In this document: one piece after another, positions 36,372 through 45,576 of the stretch
Layout: each line of letters begins with the position of its first letter
How positions within the stretch are numbered: position 1 is the stretch's first letter
Origin: Sphingobium herbicidovorans
Lineage (GTDB): Bacteria > Pseudomonadota > Alphaproteobacteria > Sphingomonadales > Sphingomonadaceae
DNA: 64,000 nt
Assembly (NCBI RefSeq): GCF_002080435.1
Contig: NZ_CP020538.1
Location: 744,001 to 808,000, forward strand
Direction: 5' to 3'
Translations under genes and position numbers: made by a program
The notes under the pieces: generated by a model
The model's database searches: none
What the model was told of the DNA's origin: nothing
The model's input: only the letters and a program-made list of their open reading frames with translations

Positions 36372-37484
36372 CTATTTCGGGCCGTGGCCGAGGGCCAGAT
36401 AATCATCCGACTGCATTTCCATCAGCCGGGACACTGTGCGCTCGAATTCAAATGCGCCATCACCTTCCGGATAGAGCCGTGCCGGCTCAGCATCAGCCGC
36501 CGCAAGCAGCTTCACCTTATACTCGTAAAGCGCGTCGATCAGCGTCACGAAACGCGCGGCTTCATTGCGGTTTTCCGGTCCCAGGACGGGTATGCCAACG
36601 ATAATGACGGTATGAAAGCGCCGCGCGATCGCGAGATAGTCAGGCGCGCCGCGCGCTTCGGCGCATAAACGCTTGAAGGAAAAAACCGCCACGCCCTTGA
36701 GGCTCTTTGGCACATGCAAGCGGCGCCCGCCCTGGACGTCTATGTCCTCCGCAGGCACCTTCGCCCGATCTTCCACCGGATAGTCGGTGAGGCGGAAAAA
36801 GGCGTCGGAGAGCGCCCTGGTTGCTTCCGGGCCATTGGGTGAATGCCAAAGCTGCGCATCCCCCAGACGATCCAGCCGGTAGTCGGTGGGCCCGTCAAGG
36901 GTCATGACATCCAGCCGATCCTTTATGAGGTCGATGAACGGCAGGAAAAGCTGTCGGTTGAGGCCGTCCTTATAAAGTTCGTCCGGAGCGCGGTTGGATG
37001 TCGTGACGACCGTCACCCGCTTGTTCAGCAGCCCGGCAAACAGCCGCGACATGATCGCAGCGTCGGCCATGTTGTTCACGACCATCTCGTCAAAGCAGAG
37101 CAGCCGCGCTTCTTCGGCCAGTGCGTCCACCACCGGAGGAATGGGATCGCCCTCCTCCGCCTTGCGGACCTCCGCAAGTCGCGAATGCACGTCGAGCATG
37201 AATTCGTGGAAATGGGCGCGCTTCTTGCGTGGAATCCGCACGCTGTCGAAGAACAGGTCCATCAGCATCGACTTGCCCCGGCCGACACCGCCCCACATGT
37301 AGAGCCCGCGTGGCGGCTCGGGCGCCTTCCGAAGCAATTTCCACAAGGTCGAACCGCGCGGAGGAGCCGCTTCCAATTCCTGCTGAAGCACGTTCAGCCG
37401 CGCTGCGGCCGCTTGCTGATCCGGATCGGGGCGCAATTCCCCGGCCGCGACGAGCGCGCGATATCGCTCGATCACGCCGCTCAT
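36372..37484 (-). CDS. zapE: AFG1/ZapE family ATPase
   Basis: 370 residues. Walker A is in GGVGRGKSMLMDLF and Walker B in LLCFDEMVV; TTSNRAPDELYKDGLNRQ is a further family block. ZapE acts at the division ring in E. coli, and its mitochondrial relative Afg1 helps respiratory complex turnover. Its ATG overlaps the stop of the thioesterase gene as ATGA, and both follow sdhB, so a link to respiratory complexes is plausible. Confidence 0.9.
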   Translation of the reverse strand: MSGVIERYRALVAAGELRPDPDQQAAAARLNVLQQELEAAPPRGSTLWKLLRKAPEPPRGLYMWGGVGRGKSMLMDLFFDSVRIPRKKRAHFHEFMLDVHSRLAEVRKAEEGDPIPPVVDALAEEARLLCFDEMVVNNMADAAIMSRLFAGLLNKRVTVVTTSNRAPDELYKDGLNRQLFLPFIDLIKDRLDVMTLDGPTDYRLDRLGDAQLWHSPNGPEATRALSDAFFRLTDYPVEDRAKVPAEDIDVQGGRRLHVPKSLKGVAVFSFKRLCAEARGAPDYLAIARRFHTVIIVGIPVLGPENRNEAARFVTLIDALYEYKVKLLAAADAEPARLYPEGDGAFEFERTVSRLMEMQSDDYLALGHGPK

Positions 37485-37942
37485 TTGGGAACCGGCACCT
37501 TTCGCACGGTGGCTGTGGAGGACGCGACCAGCGCATCATCCTGATGGAGCGTCAGGCGCATGAAGAATAGCCGCCCGGTTTCCTGCAAGACCTCGACATC
37601 GGCGCGCAGCGGCTGGCCCACCTGGCCCGAGCCGCAATATTGCATGGAAAGATCAACCGTGACGGCAGCCGCCTGCTCGGGGCGGCCCATCGCGGCCAGC
37701 GCCGCGAAATAGGCATGGTCGGCAAAGGCGGCGAGGAAACCGCCATGCAATGCGCCGTTGCGATTGGCGTGCGACTGGCGGGTTTCCAGCATCACGGTGG
37801 CGCGGCGATCGCCGGCACCCCGCGAATAGCTGGGACCCACGGACGTGCCGAGGAAGGTATCCGGTACTGGATCACTCCAGCGCAGCCAGTCAGCCCAAGG
37901 ACCTTCCAGCACCAGGCTTACAGGACCAGCACCTTCACTCAC
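37481..37942 (-). CDS. PaaI-type hot-dog thioesterase
   Basis: 153 residues from GTG 37942. The hot-dog signature is in RNGALHGGFLAAFADHAYF, followed by TVDLSMQYCGSGQVG. It is likely to hydrolyse an acyl- or aryl-CoA, substrate unknown. It starts 4 bases after the sdhB stop and overlaps zapE by 4 bases, so sdhB, this gene and zapE look like one transcript. Confidence 0.85.
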   Translation of the reverse strand: MSEGAGPVSLVLEGPWADWLRWSDPVPDTFLGTSVGPSYSRGAGDRRATVMLETRQSHANRNGALHGGFLAAFADHAYFAALAAMGRPEQAAAVTVDLSMQYCGSGQVGQPLRADVEVLQETGRLFFMRLTLHQDDALVASSTATVRKVPVPK

Positions 37943-37946
37943 TGCA

Positions 37947-38735
37947 TCAAAGCTGCCGTTCGACCATCATCTTCTTGGTTTCCGCGATCGCCTTTGCAGG
38001 GCTCAGCCCCTTGGGGCAGACGTTCGCGCAGTTCATGATGGTGTGACAACGGTAGAGGCGGAAGGGATCTTCCAGCTCATCCAAGCGCTCGCCAGTATAT
38101 TCGTCGCGGCTGTCAGCCAGCCAGCGATAGGCCTGGAGCAGAATGGCCGGACCGAGGAACTTGTCCGAATTCCACCAATAGCTGGGGCAGCTGGTCGAGC
38201 AGCAGGCGCACAGGATGCACTCGTACAGGCCGTCAAGCTTCTCGCGGTCTGCGGGCGACTGCAGCCGCTCCTTGCCGCTCGGCGGGGGGCTGACGGTTTG
38301 CAGCCACGGCTTGATCGAATTATACTGCGCATAGAAATGCGTAAAGTCGGGGACGAGGTCCTTGATGACATCCATATGCGGCAGCGGCGTGATGCGCACT
38401 TCCTTGCCCGCGCATTCCTCGATCGAGGTGGTGCATGCCAGGCCATTCTTGCCGTTCATGTTCATCGAACAGGAACCGCATATGCCTTCGCGGCAGGAAC
38501 GGCGGAAGGTCAGCGTCGGATCATATTCATTCTTGATCTTCAGCAGCGCGTCCAGAACCATGGGACCGCAGTTGTCGAGATCAATCTCGAACGTGTCATA
38601 GCGCGGATTCTGACCCGAGTCGGGGTCGTAGCGATAGACCTTGAAGCTCTTGACGTTGCTTGCCCCGTCAGGCGCCTTATGGGCCACGCCCTTACCGGAA
38701 ATCTTGCTGTTCTTGGGCAGTGCGAATTCGGCCAT
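37947..38735 (-). CDS. sdhB: Succinate dehydrogenase iron-sulfur subunit
   Basis: 262 residues. It passes electrons from SdhA flavin to the quinone. Cys ligands for the 2Fe-2S cluster are in [16 protein letters not shown] with a fourth in GLACTT; those for the 4Fe-4S and 3Fe-4S clusters are in [16 protein letters not shown] and [22 protein letters not shown] precedes ATG 38735. No sdhA, sdhC or sdhD is next to it; the upstream gene is a divergent glycosyltransferase. Confidence 0.96.
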   Translation of the reverse strand: MAEFALPKNSKISGKGVAHKAPDGASNVKSFKVYRYDPDSGQNPRYDTFEIDLDNCGPMVLDALLKIKNEYDPTLTFRRSCREGICGSCSMNMNGKNGLACTTSIEECAGKEVRITPLPHMDVIKDLVPDFTHFYAQYNSIKPWLQTVSPPPSGKERLQSPADREKLDGLYECILCACCSTSCPSYWWNSDKFLGPAILLQAYRWLADSRDEYTGERLDELEDPFRLYRCHTIMNCANVCPKGLSPAKAIAETKKMMVERQL

Positions 38736-38900
38736 GGGTTAAGATGTCCTCCGTCCGCGCCGATAATCGTTCGGGGCGCGCGACGGAAGCCCTTAGCGCC
38801 TCGTCCAGCCATTTGCTACCCCATCAAGACGCAAAAGCAAAAGGCTGGCACCGCGCGCTTTCCGATTCTATGAGCAACCGTCCTGAAGCTCGAGCCGCAT

Positions 38901-40103
38901 TTGCAGTATAACAATCGCATCATTGCCATCGGCAATTACGACTTTCGTCCCAGCGGAACAGTCGTGAAATCCATTGAGATCGCCACGGCCTGTGCGCAGG
39001 CGGGTTTACCGGTCGAACTGTGGGTTGTCCGGGACGAAGGCGCCCTGCGCGCACGCGTGCCCGCGGACGTGCCCATTTTTGCCGTGGGGTCAGCGGCCCG
39101 CCTGCGGAACCGGGGGGGTGATCTGGCCCTGAACATTCCCGCCTTGGCCGCGGCGCTACGCCGTCGCCAGCCGGCGCTGTTCCTCAGCGGCGGCAATCAT
39201 CTCCATCTCGCCGGCCGGATAGCCCTTCGCTTGAGTGGCCAGAGACATTCGATTCAATTTGGCGCACGCGCCAGCAACTCAGCGCATCATGGCAAGGTTA
39301 CCCACTGGCGGTCTGTGATCGGCAGATGGAACAACCGACTGAAATTCGGCGGCGCCGATTTCACCGTGGCTGTTTCCCACGCTCTCGCCCAAGAAATCCA
39401 AGAGGCGCTGCCCAGGAGCAAATTGGCGGTCATCGCCAATGGCGTTGATCTCGCGAAGGTCGATCGGCTTGCTTCCGCGCCCTTCGATCATCCGTTTCTG
39501 GATAAGCGTCGAAACGGTGGGCCGGTGCTGGTCACCATGGGCAGGATCACGCGTCAGAAGGGCTTCGACCTGCTCATTTCAGCTCTGGGTCGCCTTCACG
39601 ATACCGGCGCTCGACTGATGATCATAGGCGATGGCGCGCACGATCAGGTCGTCGCGCTTAGGGACTTGGCTGAGAAGGAAGGCGTGAGCGATCGAGTTGC
39701 GCTGCTCGGCTATCAGGATAATCCCTTCGCTATCCTTTCCCACGCAGATCTGTTCGTCAGCGCTTCACGCTGGGAAGGCGCCAGCAACGCATTGATCGAA
39801 GCGCTCGCTTGTGGGATGCCTATCGTTGCTACGGACTGCCCCACTGGCAACCGGGAAGTGATCGAAGCCGGAGACTGCGGCACGCTGGCCCCGGTAGAGG
39901 ATGCAATAGGCTTGGCCGTCGCCATCCGGAAGGAACTTCAAACAAAACGAACTGAAATCAGTCAGTTCGCCGAGGCCCGTAAATGGTCGCTCGATCACTG
40001 CTTGGACAACTGGGTGAATTTGCTTAGCGACTGCCTTGAACGGGGCTCAGGCCAGACTGTTAGGCAGGTCGCCGACGTGCGCAAGCATCTTTCGGGTAGA
40101 TGA
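38901..40103 (+). CDS. GT4 family glycosyltransferase
   Basis: 400 residues from TTG 38901; a CTG at 38883 is the only other nearby in-frame option and the true start is uncertain. The GT-B fold shows the GT4 signature in SASRWEGASNALIEALACGMPIVATD (split by the usual E-x7-E spacing), and VTMGRITRQKGFDLLI begins the nucleotide-sugar domain. It should transfer a sugar from a nucleotide donor in the cytoplasm. It is the first of two adjacent GT4 genes and is divergent from sdhB. Donor and acceptor are unknown. Confidence 0.88.
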   Translation: MQYNNRIIAIGNYDFRPSGTVVKSIEIATACAQAGLPVELWVVRDEGALRARVPADVPIFAVGSAARLRNRGGDLALNIPALAAALRRRQPALFLSGGNHLHLAGRIALRLSGQRHSIQFGARASNSAHHGKVTHWRSVIGRWNNRLKFGGADFTVAVSHALAQEIQEALPRSKLAVIANGVDLAKVDRLASAPFDHPFLDKRRNGGPVLVTMGRITRQKGFDLLISALGRLHDTGARLMIIGDGAHDQVVALRDLAEKEGVSDRVALLGYQDNPFAILSHADLFVSASRWEGASNALIEALACGMPIVATDCPTGNREVIEAGDCGTLAPVEDAIGLAVAIRKELQTKRTEISQFAEARKWSLDHCLDNWVNLLSDCLERGSGQTVRQVADVRKHLSGR

Positions 40104-40188
40104 GCTTGCTAGCCACCCCCCCTCCCCGTAAGGCGCATATATTATCCGCGCCTCCCAGACGCCCGAACCGTCCGAGTGATATTATGGC

Positions 40189-41334
40189 ATGAAGATCGCG
40201 TTTGTAACCTATGGCTTTGGACTTGGCGGCACCGATCGGGTGTGCTGCCATCTTGCCCGGGGCTTTCACGACCTAGGCGATGAAGTATCGATCCTGGCTT
40301 GCGCTGGGAGGGAGGAGGGCGAGTCAGCTCTGAAGGATATCATTGCGGGCGGCCCGCACACCGTATTCCTCACTCGTAGCCGGTGGGGACATCGCCAAGT
40401 GCAAAAATTGATGTCGATGCTACCCTACATTCACTGGCTCAAGCAAGAACGCCCGGACTTCGTGGTTGCCACCGGGAACAATATCTGCCGGTTTACAGCA
40501 CTTGGTTTTAGGCTCGCAGGCGTAAGGAATACCAGCCGACTGATCATCAAAACCACTAATCCGGTAATCCGGCCAAAAAAAGGTCTGGGGGAACGGCTAA
40601 GACGCAGAGCATTCGAACGAGCCTTTCGCGATGCGTCAGCCGTACTTACGCTAAGCGACGAGGAGTCGTCCCAGCTCGCGCAATCTTTCCCGAGAGCCGC
40701 CAGCCGATTCCGAGCGGTATACAACCCTTATCTTACAGCTACCTTTGAACAAGCTTCCGCTGAAAGCCATGCGGAGAGAGAAGCATGTGCCCGGGATGAT
40801 AACAAGGTCATAATGCTCGCAGTGGGCCGCCTTCATCACCAGAAAAATTATCCCCGCATGCTCCGTGCTTTCGCAGCACTTGTCCGAGCAGGTAGAACCA
40901 ACCTGTTACTTCGCATAGCAGGAGATGGACCTGATCGAGCAGCCATAGTTGAGCTTATCAATGAGCTGAATATCGCCGACTATGTCGAATTATTAGGTTA
41001 CACGGGGGAGGTTCCTAAACTCCTGACAACAGCTGACGTTCTATTGTTATCATCCGACTATGAAGGTCTGCCAGCCGTTGTCATTGAGGCGCTCGCTTGC
41101 AATTGCCCGGTGATTTCCACCGACTGCTTCCCGATGGCCAAGGCTCTTTTGGGGCCCTTGCCCGAATGCCTTGTCGTCGAACAGAACAACAGTGATGCCT
41201 TCGCAACCGCATTAAATCAGTGGCTGGAAGATTCTTGGGAGCGGCCGCCACTGCGACCTCACGCTCTACGCTATTCCACCGCCAGTGCGATACAGAGCCA
41301 TCGCGCGGCCATATTAGAGAGTTCGTCTTTGTGA
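40189..41334 (+). CDS. GT4 family glycosyltransferase, A+T-richer
   Basis: 381 residues. The N-terminus KIAFVTYGFGLGGTDRV is the acceptor-binding loop of GT4 enzymes; LAVGRLHHQKNYPRMLRAF starts the donor domain and SSDYEGLPAVVIEALACNCP is the E-x7-E signature. It overlaps the next gene as GTGA, so the two products are probably made together. Base composition is clearly lower in GC than the flanks (27 of 60 bases G or C at 40981-41040), which suggests a different origin. Substrates are unknown. Confidence 0.9.
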   Translation: MKIAFVTYGFGLGGTDRVCCHLARGFHDLGDEVSILACAGREEGESALKDIIAGGPHTVFLTRSRWGHRQVQKLMSMLPYIHWLKQERPDFVVATGNNICRFTALGFRLAGVRNTSRLIIKTTNPVIRPKKGLGERLRRRAFERAFRDASAVLTLSDEESSQLAQSFPRAASRFRAVYNPYLTATFEQASAESHAEREACARDDNKVIMLAVGRLHHQKNYPRMLRAFAALVRAGRTNLLLRIAGDGPDRAAIVELINELNIADYVELLGYTGEVPKLLTTADVLLLSSDYEGLPAVVIEALACNCPVISTDCFPMAKALLGPLPECLVVEQNNSDAFATALNQWLEDSWERPPLRPHALRYSTASAIQSHRAAILESSSL

Positions 41335-42440
41335 AAGTCGCACATACAGACATCAATCGTCTTACTCTGCTTGGCGCCAACCAGACTTTGATATGGGGCA
41401 TGACAAACGCCGAGCGTGTGCAGCGCATGGCGAACGAAGCTGCTGGCAAAGGGCGGCATATCGCCCCGGGCAATAGTTTGGCCGTAAATCTCCAGTATGT
41501 GTTTGATCCTATATTGTTACGTGAAGTTTTGCGAAAGCCAAACTGCGCTTTTGTTCTAAATGGCGAGCTGCTGATAGGGCAAATAGATCCTGACATCGTC
41601 GATATTCACCCTCGTCAACAAGACGGACTTGAAATAATCGAACTCGGTGGCGGGTATCGCATTTACAACGAGCAGCTTCGCAAGCTCGAAACACCCTATG
41701 CAGAACGCCTGACTCCACAGACCCGTCGATCCATTGAGCGACGCAGTTATTATGGCGCCTACAAGGGCGTAACGGACCTTTTGACCAAATATCTTTGGCC
41801 TGAATTGGCGCTCTGGCTTACCCGTGGCGCCGCGCAGGTTGGAATGACTCCCAACATGATCACCGCAATTGGAGCCATCTTGTGCATAACTGCGACGTTC
41901 CTGTTCTCTCAAGGGCATTACTGGACAGGAATGCTGGCCGGCTTTGGCTTCATGGTGCTTGACACCGTTGATGGCAAGCTAGCGCGTTGCACGATCACCT
42001 CATCAAAATGGGGCAATATATTTGATCACGGCATTGACCTGATCCACCCGCCCTTCTGGTGGTATGCTTGGGGCCTAGGCTTGAGAACATGGGATCGAGA
42101 ACTATCCCCTTCTGTTTTCTGGGTGATAATGGGCGTGATCTTTGCAGGATATGTGCTTCAGCGCCTCATAGAAGGCGTTTTCATGCGAGCCTTCGATGGC
42201 ATGCACATACATGTATGGCAGCGGTTCGATACCTGGTTCCGGCTGATAACGGCACGGCGCAATCCCAATATGGTGATCCTCTTCGTGGCGCTGATTGCGG
42301 GGCGTCCCGACATTGGGCTGATCGCACTCGCATGGTGGACGGCGATCTCGCTGATCGTGCATGCGGTGCGGTTGTTGCAGGCCTATGGTGAAAGGCGTGC
42401 GGGGCGGGCGATCGTCAGCTGGATGGAGGCGAATGCGTGA
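41331..42440 (+). CDS. CDP-alcohol phosphotransferase with an extra N-terminal domain
   Basis: 369 residues from GTG 41331, chosen for its GTGA overlap with the preceding gene. The C-terminal part (from about 160) is membrane-embedded and has the complete motif in LDTVDGKLARCTI and SKWGNIFDHGID (D-x2-DG-x2-AR-x8-G-x3-D-x3-D). It should move a phospho-alcohol from a CDP donor to an acceptor alcohol. Residues about 1-135 look like a shortened nucleotidyltransferase-type fold (IWGMTNAERVQRMA, VFDPILLREVL) without the usual GxGxR loop, recalling fused inositol-phosphate enzymes. The head group is unknown. A+T-rich at its 5' end like the gene before it. Confidence 0.85.
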   Translation: MKVAHTDINRLTLLGANQTLIWGMTNAERVQRMANEAAGKGRHIAPGNSLAVNLQYVFDPILLREVLRKPNCAFVLNGELLIGQIDPDIVDIHPRQQDGLEIIELGGGYRIYNEQLRKLETPYAERLTPQTRRSIERRSYYGAYKGVTDLLTKYLWPELALWLTRGAAQVGMTPNMITAIGAILCITATFLFSQGHYWTGMLAGFGFMVLDTVDGKLARCTITSSKWGNIFDHGIDLIHPPFWWYAWGLGLRTWDRELSPSVFWVIMGVIFAGYVLQRLIEGVFMRAFDGMHIHVWQRFDTWFRLITARRNPNMVILFVALIAGRPDIGLIALAWWTAISLIVHAVRLLQAYGERRAGRAIVSWMEANA

Positions 42441-42865
42441 ATGAAACCATTGAAAGATTCGGTTTTCCCGGGACGCTGGTGGCTGAGTATGATCATTGGG
42501 TCGTGCTGCTGCGTCCGGCGCAGGTGACGCTGGGGTCGCTGGTGCTGGCGGCGAAGTCTGACGCTACGGCTTTCGGGGATCTGGAGGCCGAAGCCCATGC
42601 CGAGCTGGCCCAGGTGACCAAGGCGATCGAGGGCGCGCTTTCAGAACTGGTTGGTTATGAAAAGATCAATTATCTGATGCTGATGATGGTCGACCCCCAT
42701 GTCCATTTCCACGTCCTGCCCCGTTATGAGGGCAGCAGGGAGCATGCGGGGCTTAGAATCACCGACGCGGGCTGGCCGGGCCAGCCGGACCTTGGCAGCG
42801 CGGTCAAGCTGGACAGCGCGCAGATCGCCACGCTGACCGGCTGGCTGAAACCCTATTTCGCGTAG
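42437..42865 (+). CDS. HIT family hydrolase
   Basis: 142 residues from GTG 42437, overlapping the preceding stop as GTGA. The histidine triad is in DPHVHFHVLPRY. HIT proteins cleave nucleotide-linked phosphates or transfer nucleotidyl groups. Its tight coupling to the CDP-alcohol enzyme suggests it acts on a nucleotide intermediate or by-product of that pathway, which is inference. It overlaps the 3' end of the convergent nucleotidyltransferase gene by 13 bases. Confidence 0.87.
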   Translation: MNETIERFGFPGTLVAEYDHWVVLLRPAQVTLGSLVLAAKSDATAFGDLEAEAHAELAQVTKAIEGALSELVGYEKINYLMLMMVDPHVHFHVLPRYEGSREHAGLRITDAGWPGQPDLGSAVKLDSAQIATLTGWLKPYFA

Positions 42866-43617
42866 CGTCCTTCGGCCAGCCAGCGGGCGGTAAGCGCGTT
42901 GGCGGCGTCGACATCCTGCGGGAAATCGACCTCCTGCCAGTCCAGCCCCTGGATGGACACGGTGCCCACCCGGTTGCCCTTTGCGATCAGGTCGATGGCG
43001 CGCAGATACCAGCGTTCAACGCCTTCGGGCGTGCGCATCATCTGGTCGATCTGGCTGCGGAAGATCGCAGGCCCCTCCCCCCGGAACGCCAGCATGCCGA
43101 TCGATTCGGCGTTAGTGTCAGGCGGCAGCAGCCGCTTGCCGATGGCGTGCAGACGGCCTTCCGCATCGCGGTTCACCTTCATGTCGTCATCGTCATAATC
43201 GGCCTTCACATCGACCGTGACGGTGATGGCGTCCTGCGCCCCCGCAATCAGCTTCGCCACGATTTCGTCCGATACGATGGTGTCGCCGTTCAGGATGATG
43301 AAGTCGCGGTCCATCTCCTCCCGCGCGATCCAGCAGGTGCCCAGATTGTCGGCGACCTGGAAGAAGGGGTTGAACAGCGTGCGGATGCGCGCGCCCGTTT
43401 CCCGATAGAGCTGGAGCGCATGATCCTCCACCCGTTCCGTCCGAAAGCCCGTGACGACGACGATGTCCGTCACGCCATTGGCGACCAGCGCCGCGACCTG
43501 CCAGCTGATGAGGCTGCGTCCGTTGAAATCGATCATGCACTTGGGCACGTCGCGGGTCAGCGGCAACAGGCGCGAACCCTGGCCCGCGGAAAGGATGATG
43601 GCTTTGCTGATGCTCAT
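42853..43617 (-). CDS. Alcohol- or sugar-phosphate nucleotidyltransferase
   Basis: 254 residues. The N-terminal AIILSAGQGSRLLPLTRDVP with PKCMIDFNG is the nucleotide-binding signature; FIILNGDTIVSDE holds a metal-binding Asp; ADYDDDDMKVNRDAEGRL and ESIGMLAF resemble choline-phosphate and inositol-phosphate cytidylyltransferases. It would make the CDP-linked head group used by the phosphotransferase two genes away. CTP specificity is inferred from this likeness, not proven. It is divergent from the flippase gene. Confidence 0.82.
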   Translation of the reverse strand: MSISKAIILSAGQGSRLLPLTRDVPKCMIDFNGRSLISWQVAALVANGVTDIVVVTGFRTERVEDHALQLYRETGARIRTLFNPFFQVADNLGTCWIAREEMDRDFIILNGDTIVSDEIVAKLIAGAQDAITVTVDVKADYDDDDMKVNRDAEGRLHAIGKRLLPPDTNAESIGMLAFRGEGPAIFRSQIDQMMRTPEGVERWYLRAIDLIAKGNRVGTVSIQGLDWQEVDFPQDVDAANALTARWLAEGRYAK

Positions 43618-43742
43618 GGCAAGGGGCCATAATGGCTTTGCCCCGGCGAGGGAAGCCGAGGAGATATTTGCCCTTCGCGCCGCATATCCCTAGATAGCCG
43701 GGCAAGAGGCGACGAGCGAAAGGCCCGAAAAAGGTGGACAGC

Positions 43743-45062
43743 ATGGACGGGTCGAGCGAGGCCAAGGCAGGCTTTGCCCGCATCCTGGCAAATACCGGCT
43801 GGCTGCTGGGCGGCAAGGGCGTGGGCGCGGTACTGAGCCTTGCCTATCTGGCGATCATCACGCGGACGCTGGGCGTTGCAGATTTCGGCCGCTTTGCGCT
43901 GATCCTGAGCGCGGCGACTATCGTCAAGACGCTGGTGAGCTTCGAAAGCTGGCAGATCGTGGTGCGCTATGGCCAGCCGCACCTGATGACCGCCAGTCAT
44001 GATGCGCTGAACCGGGTGCTGCGTTTCTGCATCCTGATCGACCTGGCGTCGGCTGCGGCCGGCGGCATTATCGCAGCGATCATACTGGTCGCGTTCGGGC
44101 CGATGATGGAACTGTCGCCTGCGATGGCGTGGCAGACATGGCTGTTCTGCATGGTCATGATGATCACCATCCGATCGTCCCCGACGGGCGTGCTGCGCCT
44201 GTTCGACCGATTCGATCTGGCGGCTGGCGCGGAAACCATGGTGCCGATAGGCCGCATGATCGGCGCGCTTGTCGCATGGGCGTTGATGCCCGACATCACC
44301 GGCTATCTGATCGCCTGGAGCGTGGCGGAGCTGCTGTGCGCGGCGGCATACTGGCGGCTGGCGCTGCGCGTGGGCGGCGACCGGCTGGGCAGCTGGCGCG
44401 CGGGTCGGGCGATGGACGCGCGGGTGGAAAATCCCGGCATCGTCGGATTTCTGACGGCGACCAACCTGCAAACCACGCTAGTCTCGACGGGGCAGCAGCT
44501 GGCGGTGCTGGTCGTGGGGCTGTTCGTTGGACCTGCGGGCGCGGGATTTTATCGGCTGGCCAATCAGCTTGCCCAGTCGTTGACGAAGATTTCCGGCCTG
44601 CTGTCCCGCAGCATCTTCGTGGAATTGAGCCGGACAAATTCCACCCACGGGCAGGACGAGTTGCGGACGCTGTTTCGGCGCAGCAACCGGCTGGCCTATG
44701 TTTCCGGGGCGGTGATCATCGCGCTGATCCTGACGCTGGGGCGCCCGCTGCTGGACCTGATTGCGGGCGATGCTTTCCTGCCCGCCTATCCGTTGCTGGT
44801 GCTGCTGGGCATTGCGGCCTGCATTGAACTGCTGGGCGTCAGCTATCGCCCGCTACTGATGGCGACCGACCGGGCGTCGCTGTCGCTGCGCATCACGCTG
44901 GTGACGACGGTGTTGCTGCTTGGCTTGCAGGCAGTGCTGCTATCGACGCATGGGACCATCGGCGCGGCGAGCGCGAATGTGATCGCTTCGTTGGCGGGGT
45001 TTGTGATGATGGGGCTGGCTAGCCGGAAGGCGGTAAAGCGGGGAGCCCAGAGCGAAGCTTAG
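43743..45062 (+). CDS. Wzx-like polysaccharide or lipid flippase
   Basis: 439 residues from ATG 43743, with AAGGTGG about 6 bases upstream; a GTG three codons earlier is in frame. About 12-14 hydrophobic helices are visible, with the N-terminal LANTGWLLGGKGVGAVLSLA block typical of the MATE/PST oligosaccharide flippases. It should move a lipid-linked product across the inner membrane. GC is high again here (41 of 60 bases at 44701-44760), unlike the genes at 40-42 kb. Confidence 0.87.
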   Translation: MDGSSEAKAGFARILANTGWLLGGKGVGAVLSLAYLAIITRTLGVADFGRFALILSAATIVKTLVSFESWQIVVRYGQPHLMTASHDALNRVLRFCILIDLASAAAGGIIAAIILVAFGPMMELSPAMAWQTWLFCMVMMITIRSSPTGVLRLFDRFDLAAGAETMVPIGRMIGALVAWALMPDITGYLIAWSVAELLCAAAYWRLALRVGGDRLGSWRAGRAMDARVENPGIVGFLTATNLQTTLVSTGQQLAVLVVGLFVGPAGAGFYRLANQLAQSLTKISGLLSRSIFVELSRTNSTHGQDELRTLFRRSNRLAYVSGAVIIALILTLGRPLLDLIAGDAFLPAYPLLVLLGIAACIELLGVSYRPLLMATDRASLSLRITLVTTVLLLGLQAVLLSTHGTIGAASANVIASLAGFVMMGLASRKAVKRGAQSEA

Positions 45063-45118
45063 CGCGGCCCATTGACTATGCTACGATATCGACGACCTTC
45101 CCAGTGGGGAGAAGGGAT

Positions 45119-45478
45119 ATGGACGATTCGAACGTCTGGAGCATGGACAGGCTGGCGGCGGCGAACCTGCTGGCAGACCTGCGGCTGGAGCCGAACGACG
45201 CCAATCTGGAGCGCGTCGAGCAGCATTTCGCGCAACACAGGCTGACCGCGATGGAATGGGCGGCGAAGCGGGTACAGGCGAACATCATCGCACGCGTTGA
45301 GGCAGCATCCACGGAATATTTCCCGCGTCATGGCGAGGAATGGGCGGCGGGCTTCTGCTGCGCCGAACAGCAGATCGCCACGGTGAGCAGCGCCGAGATG
45401 CTCCAGATCGAGACCGGAAAGGCGGCGAGCAAAGGGCAGATATTGCGACGGATGGTGCGTCAGGCGCGCGAGGGTTAA
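45119..45478 (+). CDS. Conserved-looking protein of unknown function, 119 aa
   Basis: From ATG 45119 with a strong GGGGAGAAGGG just upstream. A soluble, helical protein with many Glu and Gln, two Cys next to each other (GFCCAEQQ) and no recognised domain. It follows the flippase after 56 bases on the same strand and might share its transcript. The ribosome binding site and codon use support a real gene. Function unknown. Confidence 0.7.
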   Translation: MDDSNVWSMDRLAAANLLADLRLEPNDANLERVEQHFAQHRLTAMEWAAKRVQANIIARVEAASTEYFPRHGEEWAAGFCCAEQQIATVSSAEMLQIETGKAASKGQILRRMVRQAREG

Positions 45479-45576
45479 AGTGACGGGATGAGCGGGCCAA
45501 GCCAGGGGACGGGCCTGCACAAGGTTGCGACAGCCCGCCCCGCCGCGGCTAAATTCGCGCCGCTCATCAAGTCTCG

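Noticed and set aside
38869..38911. 13-codon frame (MSNRPEARAAFAV) overlapping the first GT4 start
   Set aside because: It could be a leader peptide, but there is no ribosome site or attenuator structure to support it.
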